Part shown: positions 11,230 through 21,776 of the stretch, one piece after another
Numbering within the stretch: the first letter of the stretch is position 1
Layout of the letters: each line of letters starts with the position of its first letter
Source of the DNA: Nephromyces sp. MM_2019
Lineage: Eukaryota > Apicomplexa > Aconoidasida > Nephromycida
Length of the DNA stretch: 26,506 nucleotides
Assembly: GCA_015657535.1 (NCBI GenBank)
Contig: JADHZB010001166.1
Coordinates: forward strand, 4,750-31,255
Direction of reading: 5' to 3'
The notes under the pieces: generated by a model
Told to the model about the DNA's origin: nothing
The model's database searches: none
The model's input: the letters and a program-made list of their open reading frames with translations, nothing else
Made by a program: the position numbers and the translations under genes

Positions 11230-11718
11230 CTAAAGGGTGCACAGCTCATTCATTTGGCATAAGATCCTAGCGTCATAATTAAATATCAAGTCACTTCGAT
11301 ATTCGAAACCCTCACCAAAATATCTAGCATCACCATAATTTGCAAGTGCTGTTAAGGGTTCTTCCGTACAGTGCGAATTAGACTCGTTGTTAACAGAATG
11401 AACACTGGAAAAAGGTTCAGAGTAACCAGAAGCTTGGCTTCCTCCTATCTCATCAGGAGCGACAACACTGGAATCAGCAGCAAGAATAGGGTAGTCATCA
11501 ACGGGGCACCCAGAACCTGCGTGGCTTTTGAAGCTTGATTCTTCTTCTAGACCACGCGAAAAATCAACTGCATGGACCTCATCCTGTGGAAGATTAATAA
11601 ATCGAGGGGCAGTGTTTTCGTTCCTAGAGACGGTAAACTCTTTATTAACCTTTAAAAGCTTCAAAGGCTGGTCATCCGCAGGCAGATCGATTCTGCGTCC
11701 CAATTTTCTAGAAGACAT
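11230..11718 (-). CDS. 162-residue acidic ORF, unknown; probable 5' exon of the cluster below
   Basis: A true ATG at 11718 begins MSSRKLGRRIDLPADDQPLK and runs 162 codons to TAG. The N-terminus is basic. The rest is acidic and rich in S, E, G and N, with no predicted membrane segment, so it is probably disordered. It may be a complete single-exon gene. It may instead be a first exon spliced into 11170-11220, using an internal donor such as GTGAGG near 11330, but phase 1 there does not fit the phase 0 acceptor. A second ATG a few bases upstream opens a four-codon out-of-frame peptide. It faces the plus-strand gene at 11828. Confidence 0.6.
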   Translation of the reverse strand: MSSRKLGRRIDLPADDQPLKLLKVNKEFTVSRNENTAPRFINLPQDEVHAVDFSRGLEEESSFKSHAGSGCPVDDYPILAADSSVVAPDEIGGSQASGYSEPFSSVHSVNNESNSHCTEEPLTALANYGDARYFGEGFEYRSDLIFNYDARILCQMNELCTL

Positions 11719-11827
11719 CCATTGTGGCAGAAAAATGTTTCAAGGAATATTCACTGATAAAGCATCAAAGTAGAGCGAATAAAAGCTGGGGGAAAAGAAA
11801 GGGGGATTGTGCTATCACCTAAGATTG
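11719..11827. promoter_or_regulatory. Probable divergent promoter region
   Basis: About 109 bp separate the minus-strand ATG at 11718 from the plus-strand ATG at 11828. The interval includes a G/A-rich run near 11785-11810. No TATA box is clear. The assignment rests only on the head-to-head layout of two candidate genes. Confidence 0.3.
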
Positions 11828-12466
11828 ATGGACGTAAAACTTAACTTCATGGCAATGATGGAACGAAAGATGAATGGCTTAACCCAAAAAACCTTCCAAT
11901 TCAACAGAGCGTTCGCCGTTCTAGTAGTATAAGCTAACATCGAAGGAGGACATAACATCTGCAAGAGGAGCACTCACAAACAAAAAGTTAATGCATTCAT
12001 GATATACGAGGAGATAGCGTCAAGTCGAAATATGAACTTGAATGATCGACAAAAAGTCTGGTCCGCAACAGATGGTCGAATGCATGTACTAACACGCACA
12101 CACAGGCACAACACTGCACGTTCAAACCCTAATACGTCGTTCAAAAACGAATATGGTGTGTAGCAAGGACATCACGCTACATACTCGCGGCAGCCAACGG
12201 GTGTAGAAGTTAGGGTAGAGTGGTTGAATGACCTACGGAAGATGTCACCAAAGTGTTTGAAAGATTACATTTTGCACCCTCCACTGCAAGAATATACTTG
12301 GCCTCAGTTAATCAGAAATGGGACCTTTGAGACACATCAGCTCAAGAATTTCGATATGATATCCCTAATCGAGTTCTTCAACCTATTGGAAGACTCCTGC
12401 GAAGGCGCGTTTACAAAGTCGTCACGCTGCCTTATTTACCATGTCTTAAGCACGTTTCTTAACTAG
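11828..12466 (+). CDS. Two-exon gene of unknown function (about 132 residues)
   Basis: Exon 1 is 11828-11923 (or 11926) from an ATG (MDVKLNFMAMMERKMNGLTQ). Its donor is GTAGTA or GTATAA. Exon 2 is 12164-12466, 100 codons and a TAG, phase 0, including RVEWLNDLRKMSPKCLKDYI and a leucine/phenylalanine-rich C-terminus. The acceptor (GGTGTGTAG) has little pyrimidine, which is the weak point. Exon 2 has an even amino-acid mix including W, C and H and looks translated. No domain is recognised. A fallback start is the ATG at 12239. Confidence 0.5.
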
Positions 12467-12886
12467 ACTTATGCGCTGTTTTCCTATTCCGAAGCGGGAG
12501 ACTTAATCATTCTTACCAGAACACATCAAAGAAAAGAATGAGATAATCATAATATTCATGCAATATATTCGAACATTTAAAATTTTGAATATCTTGTTTA
12601 AGCAAAATATTTTTTAAAGCAAGCCCGCCATAGAGGTTGTAATCTAGTCACTACCGAGACTAAATATAATTGCGCTAGTGCGGTATCAACTATGCGTCTC
12701 TCTTGTATAGACAGACAAATCAAGGGAACTTGAGATTGTAGATTTTTGCAAAGGCAGTTTTATCTAGTGTGATTTATTACTGAAAAAATCATAGGGATAT
12801 ATTTTACAGCAGAGGATATTGCTCAATCTATAGCCTGCACAGTATCCCGTAGCGTTGAAAGATGCTACTCTAGGCAGATAATTTCT
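12467..12886. other. Intergenic, no gene seen
   Basis: Spacer between two plus-strand candidate genes. Nothing supportable. Confidence 0.5.
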
Positions 12887-13067
12887 ATGCTTCTTAGTCT
12901 GCCGAGAATTGGAGCACTGCTTAATCCTAACTTGCAGCGTTGTGGATGTTTTAGAAAAAGCTACGCACTGACTTCCACATATTGCTTGCCTTTAAAGTTT
13001 CAAACAACAAAGTCGTCCAAGAAAAAATTTCTTCACTTAAACGAGAATGATAATTTTACCACGAAAG
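12887..13067 (+). CDS. First exon with a targeting-like N-terminus
   Basis: ATG at 12887, 60 codons, then a consensus donor G|GTGAGC. The peptide starts MLLSLPRIGALLNPNLQRCG and continues basic and S/T-rich with hardly any acidic residue until its end. That is the usual look of a mitochondrial or plastid transit peptide. The mature protein must be encoded downstream. Candidate later exons on the same strand are 14270-14299 and 15267-15539. An alternative short continuation after the CCCTTCAG acceptor at 13106 reads AKKIDRSEMV to a TGA. Confidence 0.5.
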
Positions 13068-14269
13068 GTGAGCTATATATTATTTGAGAAAACTCCCCCC
13101 CTTCAGTTGCAAAAAAAATAGACAGGAGCGAAATGGTTTGAAGTTTCAGGACTTTAGACTCCTTGGAGGACCCCAGAGTTGCGCAAGGAACCTAGCTGTA
13201 CGCTTGATAATCAGTGCCTAAAGATTTTTGCGCTTCAAAAACTGCACTGTGGTTGCAGCATGCAAGTTTCAAAACAGTTTAAATAGGCAAAAGCAAACAG
13301 CTAATGGCAAAAACAATATTTTTTGCGCATTTTGGACGGAAAAATGCGGCCGTAAACCCAAATCGGCGCTAGCATAAAAGATTAACCGCTACTAATGAAA
13401 ATTTGGCGATTTTTTTTTAAATCAAAACATGCTAAATTAATAAAATTTATAGGTAAGGAGAATATATTTTCATATACCATAAGTTTTCCTGTAATATTAA
13501 AATCGCGTGGCGAAAGGCCGCATAAACTCCAATTTCGCAGGATATACTGGATTTTGGGCGCTTGAATATTGTCCAACGAAGGTTCAGAGCGTGCTGTGAT
13601 AGTGCGAAAGTCACTGAAAGACTCCTATAGAAAATGTTAGCCGTGCTAACGCATCCCTTGCAATCATGGCTTCGTCAATTAAGATGAGTGCAATATAATA
13701 TGTTATAAACGGTATAAATGTTATTAAAAAGTTAGATTTAACCTGTTGCACTATCGCCTTTAGAGCTACCGTGGTCGCTAGCAAGAAAAACGCGCTTTTT
13801 TTTCAAGCGCCGAAGCTGTCACCCTACAAAATTCTAGGCTCATTTAGAGTTTGAATAATTTCAATTTCGTAAAATACTCTTAAAAATTTGCTGAAATACA
13901 TGAATATCGGTATCGACGGAACAATGGAGTTTTTTTGGTTCCTTTTCTCCATCGGTGAACCGTGTTTCTCACGTTTTAGCGTATTTGTTGAATAACTGAT
14001 GATTACAGGGAACTTTCTTAGCAACTCTCAGCAAGAAAGTTAGAATGGCACTATATGGAATTCTTATGAAAGCGTGGCCTTTTGGTTAATTGCATAAATC
14101 TACTGATTACCAGCGGCTATCTTTCTCTAAAAAAAGATGGTGAACAACAAAATAAAAATATTTGTTACGCGTTCCTCCGGTGGAGGGAAACTAGGTTTAA
14201 CACGATCCCATAGCGATGTGTAAGTTTGGCAAATTTACATTAAACTACCTTCTAACGCGTTACTGGCAG
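13068..14269. other. Probable long intron(s), no secure exon
   Basis: Two competing readings occur at 13824-14024: a plus-strand frame (LKNLLKYMNIGIDGTMEFFW) with a possible GTGAAC donor, and a minus-strand frame (TLKREKHGSPMEKRNQ). Neither is supported enough to call. Elsewhere there are only short frames. Confidence 0.35.
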
Positions 14270-14353
14270 CTGAGGATTTTTATTACCATGGAACGAGAGG
14301 TAAATCAGCGTTTCCAGGAAAGCCAGAACGAAATAGATCAGGCCTGCTATTGA
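14270..14353 (+). CDS. Candidate exon, charged coiled-coil-like peptide
   Basis: After the acceptor ACTGGCAG the frame reads LRIFITMEREVNQRFQESQN and on to a TGA at 14351-14353. It contains an ATG in good context (ACCATGG) at 14288. A donor GAG|GTAAAT at 14300 could end the exon early. The charged, glutamine-rich composition is protein-like. It may be part of the plus-strand gene starting at 12887. Confidence 0.3.
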   Translation: MRIFITMEREVNQRFQESQNEIDQACY

Positions 14354-15266
14354 GGTGATTTTTACCCATAGACTTTTGTGAATTTAAATTTGCTACACCA
14401 TTGAATTATCGCCCTTATCTTAAAAAGCAATTAATTGACGACTAACAGGGGATAAAACATGCATAGGTCTGATACCGTGTTAATTGTGAAATTATTGCTA
14501 CCTAGGGAGGTACCTTGCCTTTCTGGGAATAGTAAATCAGTCAGTATTGTCCTTCTTGCCTCCTCTAAAGTGGAATATATAAAATGAACCAGTACAAACC
14601 ATTATTCTCCATCTCAAAATGTTTTAAGGTAAATTAAACACAATCAAATCATAGCATAACCACCACCAAGTACTGTCCTCATAATAGCTTGACTATCAAA
14701 ATTGAATCTTAAGCACGCTGTGTAGTACAAACTTGCTTTTTCGACAAAAAAATCGTCACGACCGGGAGCATAAGGAAACTTTTCCACAGACATTTCAATT
14801 CTGCAACGTTACACATCAGAAATCAAACATTTCCTTTCAGAGTAAGCTTTACAGCGGAAATTTCTTGAGGGAGGATCCTATACAGCCATTATAGCAGGCT
14901 ATCAGTTTAGCTGATGTGACTACGCAATACGATTTAAGTGAGCAACTAGAAATATGCCCTCATAACCTAATTTCAAAGCCTTTTAAAAGTAAATTAGCGA
15001 AGTACTGCTTTCTGGCATGTAAACAGCATTCGGATTCTAGAAAATGAATGGCCTTGAATTCTAAAAATCATGAATGAAGTGAATCCATCACTAGGGTAGA
15101 AATCGCGCCATTTTTTGGCGGAAAGGTTGCAGCTTGGATCGTTTTTCCCGAAAAGCAATGAAATGGGCGGCACCAAGTATTTTAGCGCTTTTTTTTTACA
15201 AAGAGTTCTTTAAAACTTTCCGGAAAAGTATCCCAGCCGTATTAGGCAACTTTTTCACAAATCTAG
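14354..15266. other. No supported gene
   Basis: AT-rich sequence. A minus-strand frame at 14994-15176 lacks a clear acceptor and is not called. Confidence 0.4.
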
Positions 15267-15539
15267 TTGACAAAATGCACTTACAAACATCGAAATCTTA
15301 AAACGCTTCTGCCTAAAAGGATTGAACACGTGAGCACGCAGCAATTTCAGGAAATTCAAGTATTCTTCATCACAAATAAACGGAGTTCAATCAGGCAGCT
15401 TGCCGAGAAGATAAAGTTCCCAAAAGAAAAACAGATATCTCACACCAATAAGCTCAGCAAAATATCGCGCAAAATCGCATGCTTATTGCTCGGACTGCGT
15501 CAAGAAGAAGCTAGAGACAATCTTAAGACATTACTATGA
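15267..15539 (+). CDS. Terminal exon, basic protein, possibly organellar uL29-like
   Basis: Follows an acceptor (TTTTTCACAAATCTAG) and runs 90 codons to TGA. It is very basic. The C-terminal part (HTNKLSKISRKIACLLLGLR) resembles the R-x-x-R-R-x-I-A-R end of ribosomal protein uL29, and the preceding segment has the two-helix charge pattern of that family. With the transit-peptide-like exon at 12887 this would make an imported organellar ribosomal protein. This rests on a short motif and is tentative. The phases of the two exons do not join directly. The frame continues past the TGA for 22 codons to TAA at 15606-15608. The end converges on the minus-strand gene ending at 15647. Confidence 0.4.
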   Translation: MTKCTYKHRNLKTLLPKRIEHVSTQQFQEIQVFFITNKRSSIRQLAEKIKFPKEKQISHTNKLSKISRKIACLLLGLRQEEARDNLKTLL

Positions 15540-15646
15540 CTCAAAATAGACGGTCTTCTACAAGAGTTCAGTCCAAGTCGCCAGTTCCGGGGGAAATATT
15601 ACAAATAACCTTCGAAGCTTTAAATCTACGAAGAAGCAGCAGCTAT

Positions 15647-16447
15647 TCACAGTCCAGATGCACTTAATTGCTCCACATAGAAGGAAGCTGAACTTGGGAA
15701 AAAAAGAATAAAAGCTATCGCTATCATTTCAACCATTTCCCCACAAGGGTAAATCGTCCTATGAGAATCATTAACTCCACGATACAACTGTAATAACTAG
15801 GGTAATGGTAGGCATGGCACTAGACACACACAGAAAATTTCCTATAAACCGGGCTCTATCCTAGTTTTCACTCACGCAACCGTGCGCATCGATAGTCAAC
15901 GAGGAACGTGGCCCCTCTTCCTTTAGATGATCCTCTCCAATTCCGTCGCATATCCTGAAGTGATCAAGGTAAATATAAAATCGCCTGCCTAAGCTTAATA
16001 TAGGTGAACAAATTTCAGTCTCTAGCTTCTGAGACATAAAAATTAAGTCACTTTCGCATTCACCTATGCAATTCATAATCCCAAGCATAAAATCGAGTTT
16101 AAAGTGCAATATTTCACGGGATATCTCCACGCAGTAAAAATTAGGCGGCGCACACAAGAAAAAAAAAGAGCTAATAATCAGTGAAAGAAGCAGAGAAAAG
16201 GCAAACTTGGCATGTTATAGCATTAGCAAATCATCATGAACAAGTGAAGGCGTGGATAGTATGTGATAGCACAATCCTTGCTGTTCAAAATAAAATCAAG
16301 CAGCTGAGCATCTGCAAGTATGTATTCTGATCTCGAAATTCGTAGAAGCGACTAAAAAATACAAAGGAGTTTATCGGGCATAGAAGGGAATAATATAAAG
16401 CGATAGCTGACGCAAATCTGACACAAAAAAACCTCATCCAGCCCCAT
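15647..16447 (-). CDS. Multi-exon gene of unknown function
   Basis: Proposed exons: 16433-16447 (MGLDE), 16273-16351, 15876-16124 and 15647-15787 (TGA). The third exon is open for 83 codons and ends at a perfect GTGAGT donor. It joins in phase to the last exon after TTACAG. Peptides include REILHFKLDFMLGIMNCIGE, SLGRRFYIYLDHFRICDGIG and a hydrophobic C-terminal segment (MIAIAFILFFPSSASFYVEQ) that may be a membrane anchor. The junction between exons 2 and 3 is unresolved in phase, and exon 1 (15 nt) is a guess from an ATG in good context. The gene starts about 270 bp downstream of the RPN12 end on the same strand. No family is recognised. Confidence 0.5.
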
Positions 16448-16717
16448 TTGGAGATATCAAAAAAACCACATAGCAACTCTAAATTTAAACTGCAAGAAGA
16501 GCGAGCAAATTTGTTCAATGAAATCTGAAATTACAAAGAAGCCATAAAAATTGAAGATTAAAAACGTTAAAACAGGAGCACAAAAAGGCATCAAAAGCCA
16601 CACAAATTGAAGACGAAAAATGACAAAAATAAAGAGCAGCAATACTAAATGAATAAAGCGAAGCGAAATTTTACACTCTGAAATTATTACAAGCTGCACA
16701 AGACGATGAAGCGAAAA

Positions 16718-19700
16718 CTACAAAATTTCGCACGTGAATCTCGAGAAGCCTAGATCCTAACCAAATTCATACACACAAAACAGATGCATTATTCTCAAAG
16801 TAAAATGAGGAAAAAAAACCGCTTTTAATTATGGAACTTAACAATAAAAAGATCATTATTTTGCAAAAAATTAAAATTGTAATGATTCTTTGTAAGATGA
16901 GGCAAAAAAAAATATCACATACCCAGCAGCTTGTCAATATGATCGATAGGTACTATTCCGGGGTTGCGAGACTCGGTAGACTTAAAGCATAAGCGATCGT
17001 TTACCACCGACCACATAACGGAGTTTCCTGTGGGAAAAAATCGGATGATTTTGCAGAAAATATCTACCTTTTATGCTACCCATTGGGAGAAACAGAAGGC
17101 TTCAGAGAAAAGCCAAGAAAAAATGTCGAAAAATTATTTCATCTTCAAAGAGGATATCAGGCGAATCATCATTCAAAAAAGGAGCGAAAACTATACCTTC
17201 CTCTGCTTTTCGCTGATTTTCTGCCGTAGCAAAGAGGTATAAATCCTAAAAAAAGCAAGAAAGAAACGGAAGAAGAAACAAATAGATTTCACGCGGAATT
17301 TGCAAGGATATTTTCCCTCTTAAATGCGTGCATTTCAATGTAAACTGCAGTTTATCAGCTAGATTAAACCAACCCAAGCCAGGGATAATTACGAGAGATC
17401 AAACTCAGAAATACCAATGTATACATTGTCATTCTCCACTAACAAAAATATATCCAAAAAACACAAAATCAAGCAAATTTGAAGATTTTTCGCACATTTT
17501 AAGGCAAACATAGCGTAAGAAAACCCCAAAAGAAGCACATTTAGGAATAACCGATAAAAACACCCAATGAACTACCTAAAAAACTAAAGAAAAGGATATT
17601 TTAAGCCGAAAAATTATACAAATCACAAAAAAACATTGTTTTTTTTTCTCTGAAAGCTGGCAATTATAGTCAAATTTGGTGAATTAACATTAGTCCACCT
17701 CGCCATGCCCTCTCGTTTGAAAGCTTCAAATCAATACTTCTTCTTTCGAACAAACCAGAGAAACTCAAATAAAAAATCTAGAATATACTACGTACCCACG
17801 AGATACTCCATCAGTTTTTCTATAAAAAAACACACACGGCTATCAAGAAAATACCCTCAAAGCTTTGAAAACTCTGAAGAAACTGCACTTTTTCTACTCT
17901 AAAAGCAACTCCCCCAGCCAAACTAATCCTCAAAGCCTCAGATCTTTAACTCTATGCATGCTTTTTCAAAAAATTCGCACACTTTAGAATTCTAATAATC
18001 TCACTTGCAAAAATCTCAGCGTCGAAAATGCTTTAAACCATCAAACCAGTCATGTGGGGAGTGTGTAGGGAGGGTACTCACGGGAAGTTGTGTGGGAAGT
18101 GAGTGGGGGGGGGGTGTGTGTGTGAACTGTGTGAGGGTTGTCCAAAAGCAAAATATCTTCAGATTAAAAGCAGTAAAACTTTCGCCAACCTTCACAGAAT
18201 CCAATAATAGCAGACGGGATGCGTAAGCAGCATCAATTGAGGTATAAGCCTTTTCAAGACTAGCAGCAACTTTCAGACGAACAGTGGAAGTTAAAGCTTC
18301 CATGAAGAAGGTGTAGAGAGGGTCAGGAACATTCTCATAAGCCACCAACACTTCATGGTAGTTTCCATCCATTAGATGACGTTCTAGCATAATCGCATAC
18401 TTTAAATAGGCGTTTTCTTTGTCCTGAAAAGAAATAGGAAATCGGGGAAAAAACAGGTGGAGGAGGAAGAGTGGCAATCAGCGAGAAGATGATGGGTGGA
18501 TTTAGGGTAGTGTGTGTTTAGATGAAGAGAGAGGGAAAAAAAAAGTACTCAATGGATGAAAAAAACTGGAGAAAGTTTGAAAAATTGGGGTAAGAGAGGG
18601 AAATTGAAGTCTACACACAGCAACATATAGGAATCAGAAAAGAAAACCCCCCAAAAGATCAAAGTATTTACTGCAAATGAAGAAGAAAACAGAGAAAAAC
18701 CCTTCAAAATAAAGCGCAAAATCGCTTACCTTTTCGTTAATCAGCTCCACCATAAAGTGAAAGTCGCCAATGCGATTCACAGACAAAAGATGAATTAGAT
18801 ACATTCCCAAAATCAGATGCTTTCGCTTGCTCTCCTGCCATATTTTCTACGAAAGAAACCAGGAAAACTAGTGAAATTGAAAAAGAGGAAAAAAACATCA
18901 TTTTTGAGCGAAAAAAAGCAAAGATTCCAATTTTTAACCTTTTCAAAGAAAATCATTGAATTTTCTGAGGGTTTTATAATCATTCAACTCATTTTTTGGA
19001 CGACGTGCGTGCGCGAAGGAGGGTAATATAACGGGCTGAAAAAGCTAAGATTTTATACGAAGATGAAAATGTAAGAAAACCAGCGAAAAAAGCAGCAAAT
19101 AGCGTGAAGCTATGAATAAATGGGGGCTTAAAAGGAAGGAGTAAGATATTCCATCTCTAAGCGGGAGTGTGTGTGTGAGAAGCGAAGATGAGTGCATGAA
19201 GAGATGGGAAGCTGTGTGTTTTGTGAGAAGCGAGGATGAGTTTCAGCAGTCAAGGGAGACAAAACGATAAAATGGGGTGGATACCTTCATAAAAATGATG
19301 ATCTATAAAAAAGGGGGACATAATAGATATCCCTAAATAGCTAGAAAAGCGTTGAAATATAGCAACCAGGAAATAGAAGACGGGGAACAGCATTTTTTCA
19401 ATATTTGATTAGAAAAAAAGGTGTACCTCCCAAATCTTGAGAAAACCTTCAAAAGTTCGAAAAATCCTCTCAAAAACCCACCAAAAAACCTCCAAAAATA
19501 TCTACACACACTACTAGGGAATCACCTTCAAAATAACTCCCACTAAACGAAGCGCAACAATTATTTATCGAAAAGAAAAAGCGATCAACTCACTTCACTG
19601 AGGTCTATATAATAGGCACTAAGCTGAGATATGTAGCGCTCAAAGGAATCAATATCATTGCATCTCACTGCTACTAGAGCTCCAAACTCCAAAGTATCAC

Positions 19701-20375
19701 GCGATATTACTAGCTCATCCTGAGTGAAGATAATATCCAAAGAGGCATATGTTTAACAGCAAAGCTCATCACCAGAAAAACACCAAAAGTTCACATCAGA
19801 AATCGCTAAAATAAAGAAAATACTAGAAATTCCAATTTTTATTTAACATCCTTCATCTCTACAGAGCTAAGCTAAAGAACCAGAAAAAACAAAGTAAAAT
19901 GTGTGTGTGAGTATCTTCTTCCAGGAGTGATTCCATCGCTTTTGAAGCATTAAAATCACATTCCTGGAAGACACACACAAAAAGAAGTAATGTGAGCGAA
20001 TTTTTGGCAAACGTGGGAGGCGGCAAACCCACATACACCCTGAAGACACATAAACACAAAAAAAAGAGTACTTCACGCGCAGGCAAGCCATTCAAGAAAC
20101 CACCAAACCCCCACCCTAAAGATACTCACACAGACAAAAGCAATCCCATCAAAAAGCACAAAAAGATTGAAAAAAGGCGAAATCTTCATACTCACCTCTA
20201 TATATTCTGTGGGAGTCGGAGGGGCAGATTTGAAGAAAGGGATAATATGTTTTAGCTTCTTCAACAACTCTAAACAAGCTTCAAGATCACACGGATCTTT
20301 GCTGTATTCCGACCCTAAAACATCCAGAAGCTTTAAGGCTTCCTGAACATTACTATCTGATCCTGAAAATTCCAT
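16718..20375 (-). CDS. RPN12: 26S proteasome lid subunit RPN12 (PSMD8), seven exons
   Basis: RPN12 is a PCI-domain lid subunit of the 19S regulatory particle. In known systems it binds RPN3 and is the last lid subunit to join. Exons: 20196-20375, 19594-19719, 18730-18846, 18180-18423, 17796-17819 (24 nt), 16923-17027 and a tentative 16718-16749 (TAG). All phases join. Donors are GTGAGT, GTGAGT, GTAAGC, GTTTTA (weak), GTACGT and GTATGT. The predicted 275 residues match the usual 257-274. Family landmarks in order: LKKLKHIIPFF; ISRDTLEFGA with SFERYISQLSAYY; HLILGMYLIHLLSVNRIGDF; MLERHLMDGNY; YTFFMEALTSTVR; LEKAYTSIDAAYASRLLLLD; MWSVVNDRLCFK, then a P-I motif. The start is the first in-frame ATG at the family-typical distance. 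The last exon (FSRFTCEIL) only fits the position of the conserved Y-A-x-x-L-E-x-I-V end and is the least certain part. Confidence 0.93.
17796..17819 (-). other. 24-nt microexon of RPN12
   Basis: Lies between an acceptor with a long T-tract (TTTTTTTATAG) and donor GTACGT. It supplies K-L-M-E-Y-L-V, matching the E-L-L-E-Y-I helix of plant RPN12, and keeps frame with the exons on both sides (phase 1 in and phase 1 out). Confidence 0.75.
18098..18124. repeat. G run followed by TG repeat in RPN12 intron 4
   Basis: A run of about ten G, then TG repeats, just inside the fourth intron. On the transcribed sense strand this is CA then C-rich. Confidence 0.8.
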
Positions 20376-20760
20376 ATTACCTCCTGAAATTTCAAAAACA
20401 TCAGAAGAACTACAATAAAACACATCTTCATAAATTGTAGGTTTTATCAAGAAAAAAAGCTTTTAAAATTTCATTCCGAGCCTCTACAAATACCCAGAAC
20501 CTATACAAGAGATCCTCACTATTATTCCAAACGAAAACAGCAGAAAGCTACTTCATTTTACGCAAACAAATGCAGTAAAAACTATTTTTTAAAAATATTT
20601 GCCTCTTCATTGTGATACTTCTACATCAATACGGCTTTCTGCTATATATGGAGGTTTTAAAGGGATAAAAAACGTGTTGCTGTAGAATCAGGTTATTAAA
20701 GAAGATACGCAAATTTTGATTATTTGAAAAATATATCTAGTTTTAAGAAATCACATGCAC
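20376..20760 (-). promoter_or_regulatory. Likely upstream region of RPN12
   Basis: About 385 bp upstream of the RPN12 ATG. An open frame continues a short way above the start without another ATG, so the 5' leader is probably here. No promoter motif is clear. Confidence 0.3.
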
Positions 20761-20795
20761 AAAAAATCTAATTATCTGAGATAATTAGATTTTTT
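20761..20795. repeat. Perfect inverted repeat, 16-bp arms, 3-base loop
   Basis: Left arm 20761-20776, loop TGA, right arm 20780-20795. The arms are exactly complementary, begin with six A and end with six T. The structure could form a stable hairpin on either strand. Confidence 0.95.
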
Positions 20796-20939
20796 GATGG
20801 TAGGAGGATGAAGATGAGGGGGGGAACTGGGGAAGTGTGTAAAAAGGGGGGTTTTTGTGGTGGTGCAGAGATGAAGGAGGATGAAGACGGGGAAAAAATT
20901 GGAAAAAACTTTAAACAAGTGGTTTTCTCTTGCGGCGTA

Positions 20940-21053
20940 AAGATGAAGACTCGCGGCTACTACTAGAAAAAGAGGGGAAAAGTCTATGCATTTTATCTAA
21001 TAATTTGAGGATTTTTACTAAATCTTACAAAGAAGTACTAACGAAGATAACTA
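20940..21053 (+). CDS. Candidate exon, unknown
   Basis: Plus-strand frame ending at a perfect donor GTAAGT at 21054. The peptide includes DEDSRLLLEKEGKSLCILSN and RIFTKSYKEVLTKIT, charged and helical. The left boundary is unclear. Without splicing the frame runs on to a TAG at about 21090. It may belong with the repeat-coding frame at about 21493-21710 and the end at 21777-21950. Confidence 0.3.
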
Positions 21054-21490
21054 GTAAGTTAAGATATATTCTTTTTGCGCTCAAAGAGTAGACTCAGGCG
21101 ATGGTTTCCCCGCTACATTCATACGCAACAAAATCTCCAAGAAAAAGATTTAATTTCACTAATGAGTAAACGCGCAAGACACCCAAGGGTGTAAAAGCCG
21201 CTGAGAATCCCAAAATCTACCACAAGAAGAGGGAAAATCCACAAAAAAAGGATAGTGAAAGGATGTAAAGCAACATGCGAAGGTAAGCCCATTAAATAAC
21301 CGCAAACGTTAGGGAATTTCAACAAATATCCTCAGAAAAGCGGGAAGCAGCAAAAACGGGAAAAACAAAAATGTTCAAATGAATAGATGAATGTAAACTA
21401 TAATGAAAAAAGCCACAGTACCGTGAAAAAAAGCATTCTACAAAGGAAAATAATGGCAGAAACCGAGAAAATAAGCTTAAACTTGAGGTA

Positions 21491-21715
21491 AAGGCGGCAA
21501 AAATGATGAAAATACATCCCTCTCTATTCATGCACATCTAAAAAGTGATGAAAATACCTCCCTTTTATACACAAACACCGCAAAAAAGATAAAAAATAGC
21601 ACCCTCTTCCACATGAACACCGCAAAAAAGATAAAAAATATCTCCCTGTTCTACACAAATACCGCAAAAAAGATGAAAATACCGCCCTCTACTACATAAA
21701 CACCTGAAAATCCCC
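21491..21715. repeat. About five copies of a 42-bp tandem repeat
   Basis: The core ACCGCAAAAAAGAT recurs exactly 42 bp apart at about 21577, 21619 and 21661, with two more diverged copies upstream. Because 42 is a multiple of three, the plus strand stays open across the array and encodes 14-residue repeats such as KKIKNSTLFHMNTA and KKIKNISLFYTNTA, ending at TAA. Confidence 0.85.
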
Positions 21716-21776
21716 CAAAACACCTACTTCCTCATCCATAAAAAACCCGCCTTAACCATCCCAAAACATCTACCAG

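Noticed and set aside
16964..17242. Plus-strand frame of 92 codons
   Set aside because: It overlaps a conserved RPN12 exon on the minus strand and the rest is lysine-rich AT translation.
17041..17252. A good acceptor (TTTTTTTAG) followed by a long minus frame (DLYLFATAENQRKAEEGIVF onward) inside RPN12 intron 5, which could splice in phase to the next exon
   Set aside because: It contains an in-frame TGA and would insert over 50 residues where the RPN12 family has none. Exon 5 joined directly to 16923-17027 matches the family closely.
17655..17723. A further minus-strand exon (FKREGMARWTN) between RPN12 exons 5 and 6
   Set aside because: It fits the phase of exon 5, but using it forces the insertion described above and disrupts the alignment with known RPN12 proteins.
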